From Mycobacterium helveticum (GTDB lineage Bacteria > Actinomycetota > Actinomycetes > Mycobacteriales > Mycobacteriaceae): 64,000 nt of DNA. Below the pieces are notes generated by a model. That model made no database searches. It was not told the DNA's origin and worked only from the letters and a program-made list of their open reading frames with translations. Below, piece after piece: positions 45,827 through 54,666 of the stretch; the stretch's first letter is position 1, and every line of letters begins with the position of its first letter. A program made the translations under genes and the position numbers. Location of the stretch: the NCBI RefSeq assembly GCF_007714205.1, contig NZ_VMQU01000008.1, positions 20,399-84,398 on the forward strand, in the 5' to 3' direction.

Positions 45827-47272
45827 TCAGGCGTTGCCGGCGAGCTTTTCCCGCAGGGCGGCCAACTGGGCGTCGCTGGCCAGCGACCCGCCCGCGGACT
45901 TCTCCGGGGACGCACCGCTGCCCGGCGACTGGTTGCCGCCGGCGTGCCCGGCCTCCTCGGCCGCGGCGAACTTCTCCATCTGCGCGGTGTGCATCTTGTG
46001 CTGGCGTTCGGCGTCGGCGTAGCGGGCCTCCCACTCGGCGCGCTGCTTGTCGAATCCCTCGAGCCACTCGTTGGTGTCGGCGTCGAAGCCCTCGGGGAAG
46101 ATGTAGTTGCCCTGCTCGTCGTAGCTGTCGGCCATGCCGTACTTCGCCGGGTCGAACTCCTCGGTGTAGTCCTCGTTGGCCTGCTTGAGCGACAACGAGA
46201 TCCGGCGGCGCTCCAGGTCGATGTCGATGACCTTGACCATCGCGTCGTCGCCGACGGAGACCACCTGGTCGGGCACCTCGACGTGGCGCTCGGCCAGCTC
46301 GGAGATGTGCACCAGACCCTCGATGCCCTCCTCGACGCGGACGAACGCGCCGAACGGAACCAACTTGGTGACCTTGCCCGGCACGATCTGGCCGATGGCG
46401 TGGGTGCGGGCGAAGTGGCGCCACGGGTCTTCTTGGGTCGCCTTGAGCGACAACGAAACCCGCTCGCGGTCCATGTCGACGTCGAGCACCTCGACGGTGA
46501 CCTCGTCGCCGACCTGGACCACCTCCGACGGGTGGTCGATGTGCTTCCAGGAGAGTTCGGAGACGTGCACCAGACCGTCGACACCGCCGAGGTCGACGAA
46601 CGCGCCGAAGTTGACGATGGAGGACACGACGCCCTTGCGGATGGTGCCCTTCTGCAGCTGGTTGAGGAACTCGCTGCGCACCTCGGACTGGGTCTGCTCG
46701 AGCCAGGCCCGCCGCGACAGCACCACGTTGTTGCGGTTCTTGTCCAGCTCGATGATCTTGGCCTCGATCTCCTTGCCGATGTAGGGCTGCAGATCGCGGA
46801 CGCGGCGCATCTCGACCAGCGAGGCGGGCAGGAAGCCGCGCAGCCCGATGTCGAGGATCAGGCCGCCCTTGACGACCTCGATGACGGTGCCCTTGACGGC
46901 CTCGTCCTTCTCCTTGAGCGCCTCGATGGTGCCCCAGGCGCGCTCGTACTGCGCGCGCTTCTTGGACAGGATCAGCCGGCCCTCTTTGTCCTCCTTGGTG
47001 AGAACCAGGGCCTCGACCTCGTCGCCGACGGAAACGACCTCACTGGGGTCGACGTCGTGCTTGATGGAGAGCTCGCGGGCGGGGATCACGCCCTCGGTCT
47101 TGTAGCCGATGTCGAGGAGGACCTCGTCCCGGTCAACTTTGACAATGGTGCCTTCGACGATGTCGCCATCGTTGAAGTATTTGATCGTTTTGTCGATGGC
47201 GGCGAGAAAGTCCTCGCTCGAGCCTATGTCGTTGACGGCTACTTGCGGCGAGGTGACGGCGGGACTCGGCAT
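45827..47272 (-). CDS. rpsA: 30S ribosomal protein S1
   Basis: 481 aa with four S1 RNA-binding domains, each with the GxVxxxxxxGxFVxL-type pattern: GDIVEGTIVKVDRDEVLLDIG, GTVIEVVKGGLILDIGLRGF, GVVSSIVNFGAFVDLGGVDG, and GKVTKLVPFGAFVRVEEGIEG. A flexible acidic C-terminal tail follows. S1 recruits mRNA to the 30S subunit and, in mycobacteria, joins trans-translation. It lies in the polA-DMT-rpsA-coaE run on the minus strand. Confidence 0.98.
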   Translation of the reverse strand: MPSPAVTSPQVAVNDIGSSEDFLAAIDKTIKYFNDGDIVEGTIVKVDRDEVLLDIGYKTEGVIPARELSIKHDVDPSEVVSVGDEVEALVLTKEDKEGRLILSKKRAQYERAWGTIEALKEKDEAVKGTVIEVVKGGLILDIGLRGFLPASLVEMRRVRDLQPYIGKEIEAKIIELDKNRNNVVLSRRAWLEQTQSEVRSEFLNQLQKGTIRKGVVSSIVNFGAFVDLGGVDGLVHVSELSWKHIDHPSEVVQVGDEVTVEVLDVDMDRERVSLSLKATQEDPWRHFARTHAIGQIVPGKVTKLVPFGAFVRVEEGIEGLVHISELAERHVEVPDQVVSVGDDAMVKVIDIDLERRRISLSLKQANEDYTEEFDPAKYGMADSYDEQGNYIFPEGFDADTNEWLEGFDKQRAEWEARYADAERQHKMHTAQMEKFAAAEEAGHAGGNQSPGSGASPEKSAGGSLASDAQLAALREKLAGNA

Positions 47273-47423
47273 GTGGTGGGTTGCTCCGGACAGGTTGCAT
47301 CGTAGGGACAGTGTGAGATTTACCCGTCGAGGCTACTCGACACTGCACACGCTGGACAAACCCGGGCGGCGCGCCCGGTCCTCCGGGGCAAGTCGGCACG
47401 TCGCCGAGGGCGCGCGAGCCCCC

Positions 47424-47870
47424 TCAGAACCTGGCGATCAACACGACCCCGCACACCATGAGCGCACCCCCGACGGCCCGCCATGCGGTGATCGGGTGGG
47501 GATCCAGGCGAAGCCAGCCGAAATGGTCGAGGACCAACGACATGATGAGCGCCGACGTGACCGTGATGCCCATGAAGGTCCCCGCCCCGACCTTGTTGAC
47601 CAGGGTGAGGCCCGCATAGACCTGGACGGCCCCGACGAGTCCGCCGATGACGGCCCACCAGGGCATCGACGCGATGTCCTTCGCGCTCGGCAACGGCCGG
47701 TGCACGACCAGGAACGCCGCGACGAAGAAGACCGTGATCACGGCGAACGACACCGCCGAGGCCAGCCACGGGTTGATCAGATGCTTGAAAAGCTGCCCGT
47801 TCATGGCGGCGCCGCAGGTCTGCAGCGCGCCGCCCAGGATGATGAACGGGATCATCCAGGTCGGGTTCAT
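47424..47870 (-). CDS. DMT-family permease, DUF606/YdcZ type
   Basis: 148 aa with about five membrane helices (ASAVSFAVITVFFVAAFLVV, AVIGGLVGAVQVYAGLTLV, GITVTSALIMSLVLDHFGW, AVGGALMVCGVVLIARF). The N-terminal WMIPFIILGGALQTCGAAMNGQL matches the YdcZ/DUF606 half-size drug/metabolite transporter group. The substrate is unknown. It starts 7 nt after the polA stop, using AGGAG within that junction as ribosome site, so it is cotranslated downstream of polA. I recall no counterpart between polA and rpsA in M. tuberculosis. Confidence 0.85.
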   Translation of the reverse strand: MNPTWMIPFIILGGALQTCGAAMNGQLFKHLINPWLASAVSFAVITVFFVAAFLVVHRPLPSAKDIASMPWWAVIGGLVGAVQVYAGLTLVNKVGAGTFMGITVTSALIMSLVLDHFGWLRLDPHPITAWRAVGGALMVCGVVLIARF

Positions 47871-47877
47871 AGGGCTC

Positions 47878-50580
47878 CTAGTGCGCGGCGGCGTCCCACG
47901 AGCGACCGTAACCCACCGACACCTCCAGCGGGACGTCCAGCGGGTAGGCGCCGCCCATCTGCGCGCGCGCCAGCGCCTCGACCCGCCCGTGCTCGCCGGG
48001 GGCGATCTCGAACAGCAGCTCGTCGTGTACCTGCAGCAGCATCCGCGACGCCAGGCCGGCCTCGTTGAGCGCCGTGTCGACGCGGATCATCGCCACCTTG
48101 ATGATGTCGGCCGCGCTGCCCTGGATGGGCGCGTTCAGCGCGGCCCGCTCGGCGGCCTCCCGCACCTGGCGATTGCTGCTGTCCAGCTCGGGCAGGTAGC
48201 GCCGGCGACCGAACACGGTGGAGGTGTAGCCGTCCCTGCGGGCCTGTTCGACGACGGCGTGCAGGTAGTCGCGCACCCCGCCGAAGCGGGCGAAGTACTG
48301 GTCCATCTGGACCTTGGCCTCCTCGGTGGAGATCTTGAGCTGGGCGGACAGCCCGTAGGCGCTCAGCCCGTAGGCCAGCCCGTAGGACATGGCCTTGACC
48401 CGGCGGCGCAACTCGGCGGTGACCTCCTCGATGGGCACCCCGAACGCCCTGGAGGCCACGAACGAGTGCAGGTCCTCCCCCGTGTTGAACGCCTCGATCA
48501 GTCCCTCGTCGCCGGACAGGTGCGCCATGATCCGCATCTCGATCTGGCTGTAGTCGGCGGTCATCAGCTCCGAGTAGCCGGCGCCGACCACGAATGCGTC
48601 GCGGATCTGCCTGCCCGCGTCGGTGCGGATCGGGATGTTCTGCAGGTTGGGTTCGGTCGACGACAGCCGGCCGGTCGCCGCGATCGTCTGGTTGAACGTG
48701 GTGTGAATCCGGCCATCCTCGGCCACCGCATTCAGCAGCCCGTCGACCGTCACCTTCAGCCGGGTGACGTCCCGGTGGGCGAGCAGGTGGGCCAGGAACG
48801 GGTGGCCGGTCTTTTCGAAAAGACCCTGCAGGGCGTCCGCATCCGTGGTGTAGCCGGTCTTGGTGCGCTTGGTCTTGGGCATGCCCAGCTCGTCGAACAG
48901 CACGACCTGCAGCTGTTTGGGAGAGCCCAGGTTGATCTGCTTGCCGATCACGGCGTAGGCGGCTTCGGCGGCGTCGCGGATCTGGTCGCCGAACTGGCTC
49001 TGCAACTCGCGCAGCATGTCCAGGTCCACGGCGATGCCGGCGCGTTCCATCTCCGCGAGCACCTGCTGCACCGGTAGCTCCATCTCGGCCAGCAGTGCGG
49101 TGGAGTCGATGCCTTCCAGCTCGGCGTCCAGCGCGTCGGCGAGGTCCATCGCCGCCCGGGCCCGCAGGATCAGCGCCCGGACGGCTTGCTCGTCGGTTCC
49201 CTCGACGTCGTCGAGCAGTGAAAGCTGTTGCTGCTCGGCGGTTTCCGCGCGCAGTTCGCGGCGCAGGTAGCGCAGCGAGAGATCGTCCAGGGTGAAGCTG
49301 CGCTGCCCCGGCCGCACCAGGTAGGCCGCCAGCGCGGTGTCGGAGGTGACACCGCCCAGCGTCCACCCGCGGCCCGCCAGGTCGTGGAGGGCCAGTTTCG
49401 CCTCGTGCAGCGCCTTGGGTCTGGCCGGGTCGGCCAGCCAGGCCGCCAGCGCGGCGTCGTCGTCGGGGGTCACCGCCGCGGTGTCGATGTAGCCGCCCTG
49501 CCCGTCGGGGGCGGCCACGGCCAGCGCCGTGGCGTCCCCGCCGTGGGGCAGGTGGGTGCCCGCGACGGCCAGCCCGCAGCGGCGCCCGTCGGCGGTGTGC
49601 TCGGCCAGCCAGCGCCCGACCGTGCCGGGCTCCAGCGCGCCGCCGCTGACGTCGAATCCTTCGTCGACCTCGGGCTCGACAGCGGCCAGGGTGTCGAACA
49701 ACCGGTCCCGCAGCACCCGGAACTCCAGGTCGTCGAAGAGCCGGTGGATGTGTTCGCGGTCCCACGGCTGCAGCCGCAGCGTGTCCGGGGTCTGGGCCAG
49801 CGGCACGTCGCGTACCAGCTCGGTGAGCTCACGGTTGCGCACCACGCCGGCCAGATTGGCCCGCAGCGCGTCGCCCACCTTGCCGCGCACCGCGTCGACG
49901 TTGTCGACCAGGCCCTGCAGGGAGCTGTACTCGGCGATCCACTTGGTGGCGGTCTTCTCCCCGACCCCGGGGATGCCGGGCAGGTTGTCGCTGGGGTCGC
50001 CGCGCAGCGCGGCGAAGTCGGGGTACTGCACGGGCGTGAGCCCGTACTTCTCGACGACGGCCTCGGGGGTGAACCGGGTGAGCTCGCTGACGCCCTTGCG
50101 CGGATACAGCACGGTCACGTCGTCGGTGACCAGCTGCAGCGCGTCCCGGTCCCCGGTGACCACCAGCACCCGGTAGCCCTCGTTCGCGGCCTGGGTGGCC
50201 AGCGTCGCGATGATGTCGTCGGCTTCGAACCCGGGCTCGGCGAGCACCGTGATGCCCAGCGCGCCCAGCACTTCCTTGGTGATGTCGATCTGGCCCCGGA
50301 ATTCGTCGGGGGTCGCCGACCGGTTGGCCTTGTATTCGGGGTAGCGCTCGGACCGGAACGTCTCCCGGGACACGTCGAACGCCGCGGCGATGTGCGTCGG
50401 CGCCTCGTCGCGCAGCAGGTTGATCAGCATGGCGGTGAAGCCGTACACCGCATTGGTGGTCAGGCCGCCGCGGGTCTTAAAGTTCTCGGCGGGCAGCGCG
50501 TAGAACGCCCGGTACGCCAGCGAATTGCCGTCGAGCAACATCAACGTCGGCCTGGTGTTGTCCTCGCCGGCGGTACTCAC
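47878..50580 (-). CDS. polA: DNA polymerase I
   Basis: 900 aa from a GTG. The N-terminal 5'-3' exonuclease/flap domain (LMLLDGNSLAYRAFYALP, VVTGDRDALQLV, PGIPGVGEKTATKW) is followed by a degenerate proofreading domain and the family A polymerase. Motif A is TADYSQIEMRIMAHLSGD, motif B is RRVKAMSYGLAYGLSAYGL and motif C is VHDELLFEI. As in other mycobacterial PolA proteins, the 3'-5' exonuclease acidic residues appear lost. The role is Okazaki fragment maturation and excision-repair gap filling. Confidence 0.98.
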   Translation of the reverse strand: MSTAGEDNTRPTLMLLDGNSLAYRAFYALPAENFKTRGGLTTNAVYGFTAMLINLLRDEAPTHIAAAFDVSRETFRSERYPEYKANRSATPDEFRGQIDITKEVLGALGITVLAEPGFEADDIIATLATQAANEGYRVLVVTGDRDALQLVTDDVTVLYPRKGVSELTRFTPEAVVEKYGLTPVQYPDFAALRGDPSDNLPGIPGVGEKTATKWIAEYSSLQGLVDNVDAVRGKVGDALRANLAGVVRNRELTELVRDVPLAQTPDTLRLQPWDREHIHRLFDDLEFRVLRDRLFDTLAAVEPEVDEGFDVSGGALEPGTVGRWLAEHTADGRRCGLAVAGTHLPHGGDATALAVAAPDGQGGYIDTAAVTPDDDAALAAWLADPARPKALHEAKLALHDLAGRGWTLGGVTSDTALAAYLVRPGQRSFTLDDLSLRYLRRELRAETAEQQQLSLLDDVEGTDEQAVRALILRARAAMDLADALDAELEGIDSTALLAEMELPVQQVLAEMERAGIAVDLDMLRELQSQFGDQIRDAAEAAYAVIGKQINLGSPKQLQVVLFDELGMPKTKRTKTGYTTDADALQGLFEKTGHPFLAHLLAHRDVTRLKVTVDGLLNAVAEDGRIHTTFNQTIAATGRLSSTEPNLQNIPIRTDAGRQIRDAFVVGAGYSELMTADYSQIEMRIMAHLSGDEGLIEAFNTGEDLHSFVASRAFGVPIEEVTAELRRRVKAMSYGLAYGLSAYGLSAQLKISTEEAKVQMDQYFARFGGVRDYLHAVVEQARRDGYTSTVFGRRRYLPELDSSNRQVREAAERAALNAPIQGSAADIIKVAMIRVDTALNEAGLASRMLLQVHDELLFEIAPGEHGRVEALARAQMGGAYPLDVPLEVSVGYGRSWDAAAH

Positions 50581-50676
50581 GGCTCACACTCTAGGCACCC
50601 GGCATGGCGGGACCCCGTCCCGCCACAGAACTGCAACACGTTTCAGTTTCATGCTCGCGCTGGGTACGCTGGCACG

Positions 50677-51120
50677 GTGTCCGAGGTCATCCGCCAAGAA
50701 CCGGCGATCGATGGATGGTTTGCCACCGACAGCTCCGGCAGCCCCTATCTGATCGGCTCCCGGTGCCCCCACTGCGGCACCTACGTCTTCCCGCCGCGCA
50801 GCACCAACTGCCCCAACCCGGCCTGCAGCAGCGACACGCTGGAGTCGGTCGCGCTGTCGCGGCGGGGCACGCTGTGGAGCTACACCGAGAACCGCTACGC
50901 CCCACCGCCTCCCTACCCCGCCCCGGACCCCTTCGAGCCGTTCGCCATCGCCGCGGTGCAGCTGGCCGACGAAGGGCTGATCGTGCTGGGCAAGGTCGTC
51001 GAGGGCACGCTGGCCGCCGACCTGAAGGTCGGCATGGAGATGGAGCTGACCACGATGCCGCTGTTCACCGACGACGACGGCGTCCAGCGCGTCGTGCACG
51101 CGTGGAGGATCGCCTCATGA
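50677..51120 (+). CDS. DUF35 OB-fold/zinc-ribbon partner of thiolase
   Basis: 147 aa from a GTG. Four cysteines form a rubredoxin-like zinc ribbon (CPHCGTYVFPPRSTNCPNPAC), followed by an OB-fold (RRGTLWSYTENRYAPPPPYP, FAIAAVQLADEGLIVLGKVV). DUF35 proteins bind acyl-CoA and pair with thiolase-like enzymes, as for the steroid side-chain Ltp proteins. The stop overlaps the next start as ATGA. It corresponds to Rv1628c. Confidence 0.92.
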   Translation: MSEVIRQEPAIDGWFATDSSGSPYLIGSRCPHCGTYVFPPRSTNCPNPACSSDTLESVALSRRGTLWSYTENRYAPPPPYPAPDPFEPFAIAAVQLADEGLIVLGKVVEGTLAADLKVGMEMELTTMPLFTDDDGVQRVVHAWRIAS

Positions 51121-52325
51121 CCGCGAGCGCACCCGAACCCGTTTACATCCTGGGCGCCGGAATGCACCCGTGGGGCAAATGGGGCCGCGACTTCACCGAA
51201 TACGGGGTGGTCGCCGCCCGGGCCGCCCTCGGCGAAGCGGGCCTGGACTGGCGCCAGATCCAGCTGGTGGCGGGCGCGGACACCATCCGCAACGGCTACC
51301 CGGGCTTCATCGCCGGGTCGACGTTCGCACAGAAGCTGGGCTGGAACGGCGTCCCGGTCAGCTCCAGCTACGCGGCGTGCGCCAGCGGCTCGCAGGCCCT
51401 GCAGAGCGCCCGCGCCCACATCCTGGCCGGTTTCTGCGACGTCGCGCTGGTGATCGGCGCCGACACCACCCCCAAGGGCGCGTTCGCCCCGGTCGGCGGT
51501 GAACGCAGGAACGACCCCGACTGGCAGCGCTTCCACCTGATCGGGGCGAGCAACCCGGTGTATTTCGCGCTGCTCGCGCGGCGGCGCATGGACCTCTACG
51601 GCGCGACGCTGGAGGACTTCGCCCAGGTGAAGGTCAAGAACTCCCGGCACGGCCTGCAGAACCCCAACGCCCGCTACCGCAAAGAGGCGTCGATCGAAGA
51701 CGTGCTGGCCAGCGCGGTGGTCGCCGACCCGCTGCGGCTGCTGGACATCTGCGCGACCTCCGACGGCGCGGCGGCCCTGGTGGTGGCCGGCGCCGACTTC
51801 GCGGCTAAGCACCTCGGCTCGCTCGACGGCGTGCCGTCGGTGCGGGCGATCAGCACGGTGACCCCGCGGTATCCCCAGCATCTGCCCGAATTACCGGACA
51901 TCGCAACGGATTCCACGGCGGTGGCGCCGGCGCCGGCGCGGGTGTTCAAGGATCAGATTCTGGATGCGGCCTACGCCGAGGCGGGCATCGGGCCCGAGGA
52001 CGTCAGCCTGGCCGAGGTCTACGACCTGTCCACCGCGCTGGAGCTCGACTGGTACGAGCACTTGGGGTTGTGCCCTAAAGGTGAAGCTGAGGCCCTTCTC
52101 CGCAGCGGTGCGACCACCCTCGGCGGCAAGGTCCCGGTCAACCCCTCGGGCGGCCTGGCCTGCTTCGGCGAGGCCATACCCGCCCAGGCGATCGCGCAGG
52201 TCTGCGAGCTGACCTGGCAACTGCGGGGTCAGGCGACGGGCCGGCAGGTGGAGAACGCCACGGTCGGCATCACCGCCAACCAGGGGCTGTTCGGGCACGG
52301 CTCCTCGGTGATCGTGGCCCGCTAG
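51117..52325 (+). CDS. Thiolase / lipid-transfer-type (SCP-x-like) enzyme (Rv1627c type)
   Basis: 402 aa thiolase-fold protein. The nucleophile region SSYAACASGSQALQSA holds the active-site Cys; the later NPSGGLACFGEAIPAQAIAQ and ANQGLFGHGSSVIVAR blocks supply other conserved active-site parts. It resembles SCP-x/Ltp-type thiolases and aldolases used in sterol or branched lipid breakdown more than biosynthetic acetoacetyl-CoA thiolase. It is translationally coupled to the DUF35 protein, which probably forms the other half of the complex. Confidence 0.92.
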   Translation: MTASAPEPVYILGAGMHPWGKWGRDFTEYGVVAARAALGEAGLDWRQIQLVAGADTIRNGYPGFIAGSTFAQKLGWNGVPVSSSYAACASGSQALQSARAHILAGFCDVALVIGADTTPKGAFAPVGGERRNDPDWQRFHLIGASNPVYFALLARRRMDLYGATLEDFAQVKVKNSRHGLQNPNARYRKEASIEDVLASAVVADPLRLLDICATSDGAAALVVAGADFAAKHLGSLDGVPSVRAISTVTPRYPQHLPELPDIATDSTAVAPAPARVFKDQILDAAYAEAGIGPEDVSLAEVYDLSTALELDWYEHLGLCPKGEAEALLRSGATTLGGKVPVNPSGGLACFGEAIPAQAIAQVCELTWQLRGQATGRQVENATVGITANQGLFGHGSSVIVAR

Positions 52326-52332
52326 AGCCCCG

Positions 52333-52392
52333 GCGAGCAGACGCAAAAGCCCCCGATCGGTGCCGATCTAGGGGGCTTTTGCGTCTGCTCGC
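52333..52392. terminator. 22-bp perfect inverted repeat, probable bidirectional terminator
   Basis: Arms 52333-52354 and 52371-52392 are exact reverse complements over 22 bp. The arm runs GCGAGCAGACGC, then AAAA, then a G/C block. The 16-nt centre itself contains GATCGG-TG-CCGATC, a second hairpin. It lies between the convergent thiolase and pdtaR genes, 8 nt after the thiolase stop and 3 nt from the pdtaR stop. It could end transcription on both strands. Confidence 0.85.
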
Positions 52393-52394
52393 GG

Positions 52395-53012
52395 TTAGGA
52401 GTCGTCCTCGGTGTCGAGGGTTTCCAGCACCACTTCGGCCACCCGCTTCATCGTGGTGCGCCGGTCCATGGCGGCACGCTGGATCCACTTGAACGCCTCG
52501 GGCTCGGTCATGCCCTGCTTGGTCTGCAGCAGGCCCTTGGCGCGCTCCACGAGCTTGCGGGTCTCCAGCCGGTCGGACAGGGACGCCACTTCGGTTTCCA
52601 GCGCCGTGATCTCACCGAACCGGCTGACGGCCAATTCGATGGCCGGGATCAGGTCGCTGCCGGTGAACGGCTTCACCAGGTAGGCCATGGCCCCGGCGTC
52701 GCGGGCCCGCTCGACGAGGTCGCGCTGGCTGAACGCGGTCAGCACCACGATCGGAGCGATGCGCTTGCCGGCGATCTCCGACGCCGCGTCGATGCCGTCG
52801 CGACGCGGCATCTTCACGTCCATGATGACCAGGTCGGGTTTGAACCGTTCGGCCAGTTCGACGGCCTCCTGGCCGTCGCCCGCCTCGCCGACGATCTCGT
52901 AACCCTCCTCCCGGAGCATCTCGGCCAGGTCCATCCGGATGAGCGCCTCGTCTTCCGCGATCAGCACTCGGCGCGGCACAGCGGCGTCGTGGTCGGTCGT
53001 GCGGCCTGTCAT
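52395..53012 (-). CDS. pdtaR: ANTAR-domain response regulator PdtaR
   Basis: 205 aa from the ATG at 53012. The receiver domain has LIAEDEALIR acidic pocket, phospho-acceptor Asp65 in LVIMDVKMPRRDG, VVLTAFSQ and YLVKPF. The C-terminal ANTAR RNA-binding domain is SDRLETRKLVERAKGLLQTKQ, then EAFKWIQRAAMDRRTTMKRVAEVV. PdtaR works with the histidine kinase PdtaS and acts as a transcription antiterminator by binding dual-hexaloop RNAs. The open frame continues upstream but homology starts at MTGRTTD. It is the Rv1626 counterpart. Confidence 0.97.
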   Translation of the reverse strand: MTGRTTDHDAAVPRRVLIAEDEALIRMDLAEMLREEGYEIVGEAGDGQEAVELAERFKPDLVIMDVKMPRRDGIDAASEIAGKRIAPIVVLTAFSQRDLVERARDAGAMAYLVKPFTGSDLIPAIELAVSRFGEITALETEVASLSDRLETRKLVERAKGLLQTKQGMTEPEAFKWIQRAAMDRRTTMKRVAEVVLETLDTEDDS

Positions 53013-53137
53013 GACGGACATTGTGTCGTGGCCGGCTGTGGCCACCGACGTCGGGGGCGTCAAGCACCCGTGGCGGCACCGATCCTCTAGGGTGAGAGGC
53101 TCCTTTAAGGTTGAAGGCTGATCTCCGCCGACGACAC

Positions 53138-53211
53138 GCCCTCGTATCCCAACTGGCAGAGGAAACGGACTCAAAACCCGTCCAGTGTGGGTTCGAATCC
53201 CACCGAGGGCA
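53138..53211 (+). tRNA. tRNA-Leu (anticodon CAA)
   Basis: Acceptor arms GCCCTCG (53138-53144) and CGAGGGC (53204-53210) pair perfectly, with discriminator A. The T arm is GTGGG-TTCGAAT-CCCAC. The anticodon loop CTCAAAA gives CAA, reading UUG. The variable loop is only about 5 nt, unlike the long arm of classical leucine tRNAs, and the anticodon stem ends in an A.C mismatch (ACGGA with CCCGT). 3' CCA is not encoded. The leucine identity rests on the anticodon. Confidence 0.88.
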
Positions 53212-53221
53212 CGCAGCCCGG

Positions 53222-53257
53222 AATGCTCCGCACTGGGCTAATGCTCCGCACTGGGCT
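53222..53257 (+). repeat. 18-nt tandem duplication just after the tRNA
   Basis: AATGCTCCGCACTGGGCT occurs twice without spacer (53222-53239, 53240-53257), starting 11 nt after the tRNA. An upstream AGCCC at 53215 can pair with either GGGCT copy, and the second copy is followed by TTTT, so the duplication may act as the tRNA terminator. Confidence 0.8.
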
Positions 53258-53287
53258 TTTGCCCGGCGCGACGGTTAGGCTTCGGTC

Positions 53288-54619
53288 GTGGCGGCCAGGA
53301 AATGCGGCACCCCACGATCGTCGGATGGGACGTCGCGACGCCCGGACTGTGTGGCCGCAGTGCGGGCGCAGAACCGCGACCGCAGCCGGCACTACGCCGA
53401 CAGCGCCGCGCGCCGGCTCCGAGTGCTCAAGATCACCGCCGCGCTGGCCGTGCTGGTCAGCGTGAGCTTCGTGCTCGTGCAAGTGCTCAGCGCGACCTGG
53501 AGTTGGCAGATCGGCGGCACCAATCTCGCCGCCGCCACCGTGTTCGCGTTAGTCCCGTGGCTGCACCGCTTCGGTGAAGTGGTTGCGCCGCTTACCTTTA
53601 TCGGCGCGGCCTACGTGTCGGTCTTCATCACCTGCTGGGAGGTGGGCACCGGTTCGGGGTCCCAGCTGTTCTTCCTCGTCGGGGCCGCCCTGGTGGTGCT
53701 GATGCTGGGCATCGAACACATCGCGCTGGCCTCGGGCGTGGCCGCGGTCTCCGCGGGCCTGATCATCACCCTGGAGTTCCTGGTCCCGGACGACACCGGG
53801 CTGCAGCCCGCCTGGGCGCAGTCGATGAGCTTCGTCGTCACGACCGTCGCCGCCGTCGTGATGGTGGTCGTGACGATCTGGTTTGCCCTGCGCGACACCG
53901 CGCGCGCCGAGGCCGCCATGGAAGCCCAGTACGAGCGCTCCGAGGCCCTGCTGGCCAACATGTTGCCGGCCAGCATCGCCGACCGGCTCAAGGAGCCCGG
54001 GCACGGCGTCATCGCCGACAAGTACGACGACGCCTCGGTCCTGTTCGCCGACATCGCCGGCTTCACCGAACGCGCCAGCAGCACCGCGCCGGCCGACCTG
54101 GTGTGCTTCCTGGACCGGCTCTACGGCGCGTTCGACGCGCTGGTCGACAAGCACGGCCTGGAGAAGATCAAAGTCAGCGGCGACTCCTACATGGTGGTCA
54201 GCGGCGTGCCCCGCCCGCGGCCCGATCACGTTCGGGCGCTGGCGGATTTCGCTCTCGAGATGTCCGCTGTGGCCGCCGGGATGAAGGATTCGCACGGCGT
54301 GTCGGTGCCGCTGCGGATAGGCCTGGCATCCGGCCCCGTGGTTGCCGGGGTGGTGGGTTCGCGCCGGTTCTTCTACGACGTGTGGGGCGACGCGGTCAAC
54401 GTCGCGTCCCGGATGGAAGCCACCGACTCCGTGGGGCGGATTCAGGTGCCCCACTCGGCCTACGAACGCCTCAAGGACGAGTTCGTGTTCCAGGAGCGCG
54501 GGAACGTCGACGTCAAGGGCAAGGGCGTCATGCGCACCTGGTATCTCGTCGGGCGCACGGCGGTGGCCGACGAGTCCGGCAATCTTCTTGCGGAGGAATC
54601 ACACTCGGCGCGCGTGTAA
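53288..54619 (+). CDS. cya: Membrane-bound class III adenylate cyclase (Rv1625c type)
   Basis: 443 aa from a GTG, the same length as M. tuberculosis Rv1625c. Six membrane helices fill about residues 48-205. The catalytic domain has VLFADIAGFTERAS (first metal Asp), EKIKVSGDSYMVVSG (adenine-selecting Lys and second metal Asp) and YDVWGDAVNVASRMEA (Asp, Asn and Arg of the active site). It resembles one half of a mammalian membrane cyclase and works as a homodimer. It makes cAMP at the inner membrane. Confidence 0.97.
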   Translation: MAARKCGTPRSSDGTSRRPDCVAAVRAQNRDRSRHYADSAARRLRVLKITAALAVLVSVSFVLVQVLSATWSWQIGGTNLAAATVFALVPWLHRFGEVVAPLTFIGAAYVSVFITCWEVGTGSGSQLFFLVGAALVVLMLGIEHIALASGVAAVSAGLIITLEFLVPDDTGLQPAWAQSMSFVVTTVAAVVMVVVTIWFALRDTARAEAAMEAQYERSEALLANMLPASIADRLKEPGHGVIADKYDDASVLFADIAGFTERASSTAPADLVCFLDRLYGAFDALVDKHGLEKIKVSGDSYMVVSGVPRPRPDHVRALADFALEMSAVAAGMKDSHGVSVPLRIGLASGPVVAGVVGSRRFFYDVWGDAVNVASRMEATDSVGRIQVPHSAYERLKDEFVFQERGNVDVKGKGVMRTWYLVGRTAVADESGNLLAEESHSARV

Positions 54620-54666
54620 CCCGCAATGCCCTATCCCCAAACGGGCGTTTGTGTCACACTGCGGCC

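Noticed and set aside
53222..53257. Tandem repeat considered as a CRISPR remnant
   Set aside because: Only two copies with no spacer and no cas genes; a local duplication explains it.
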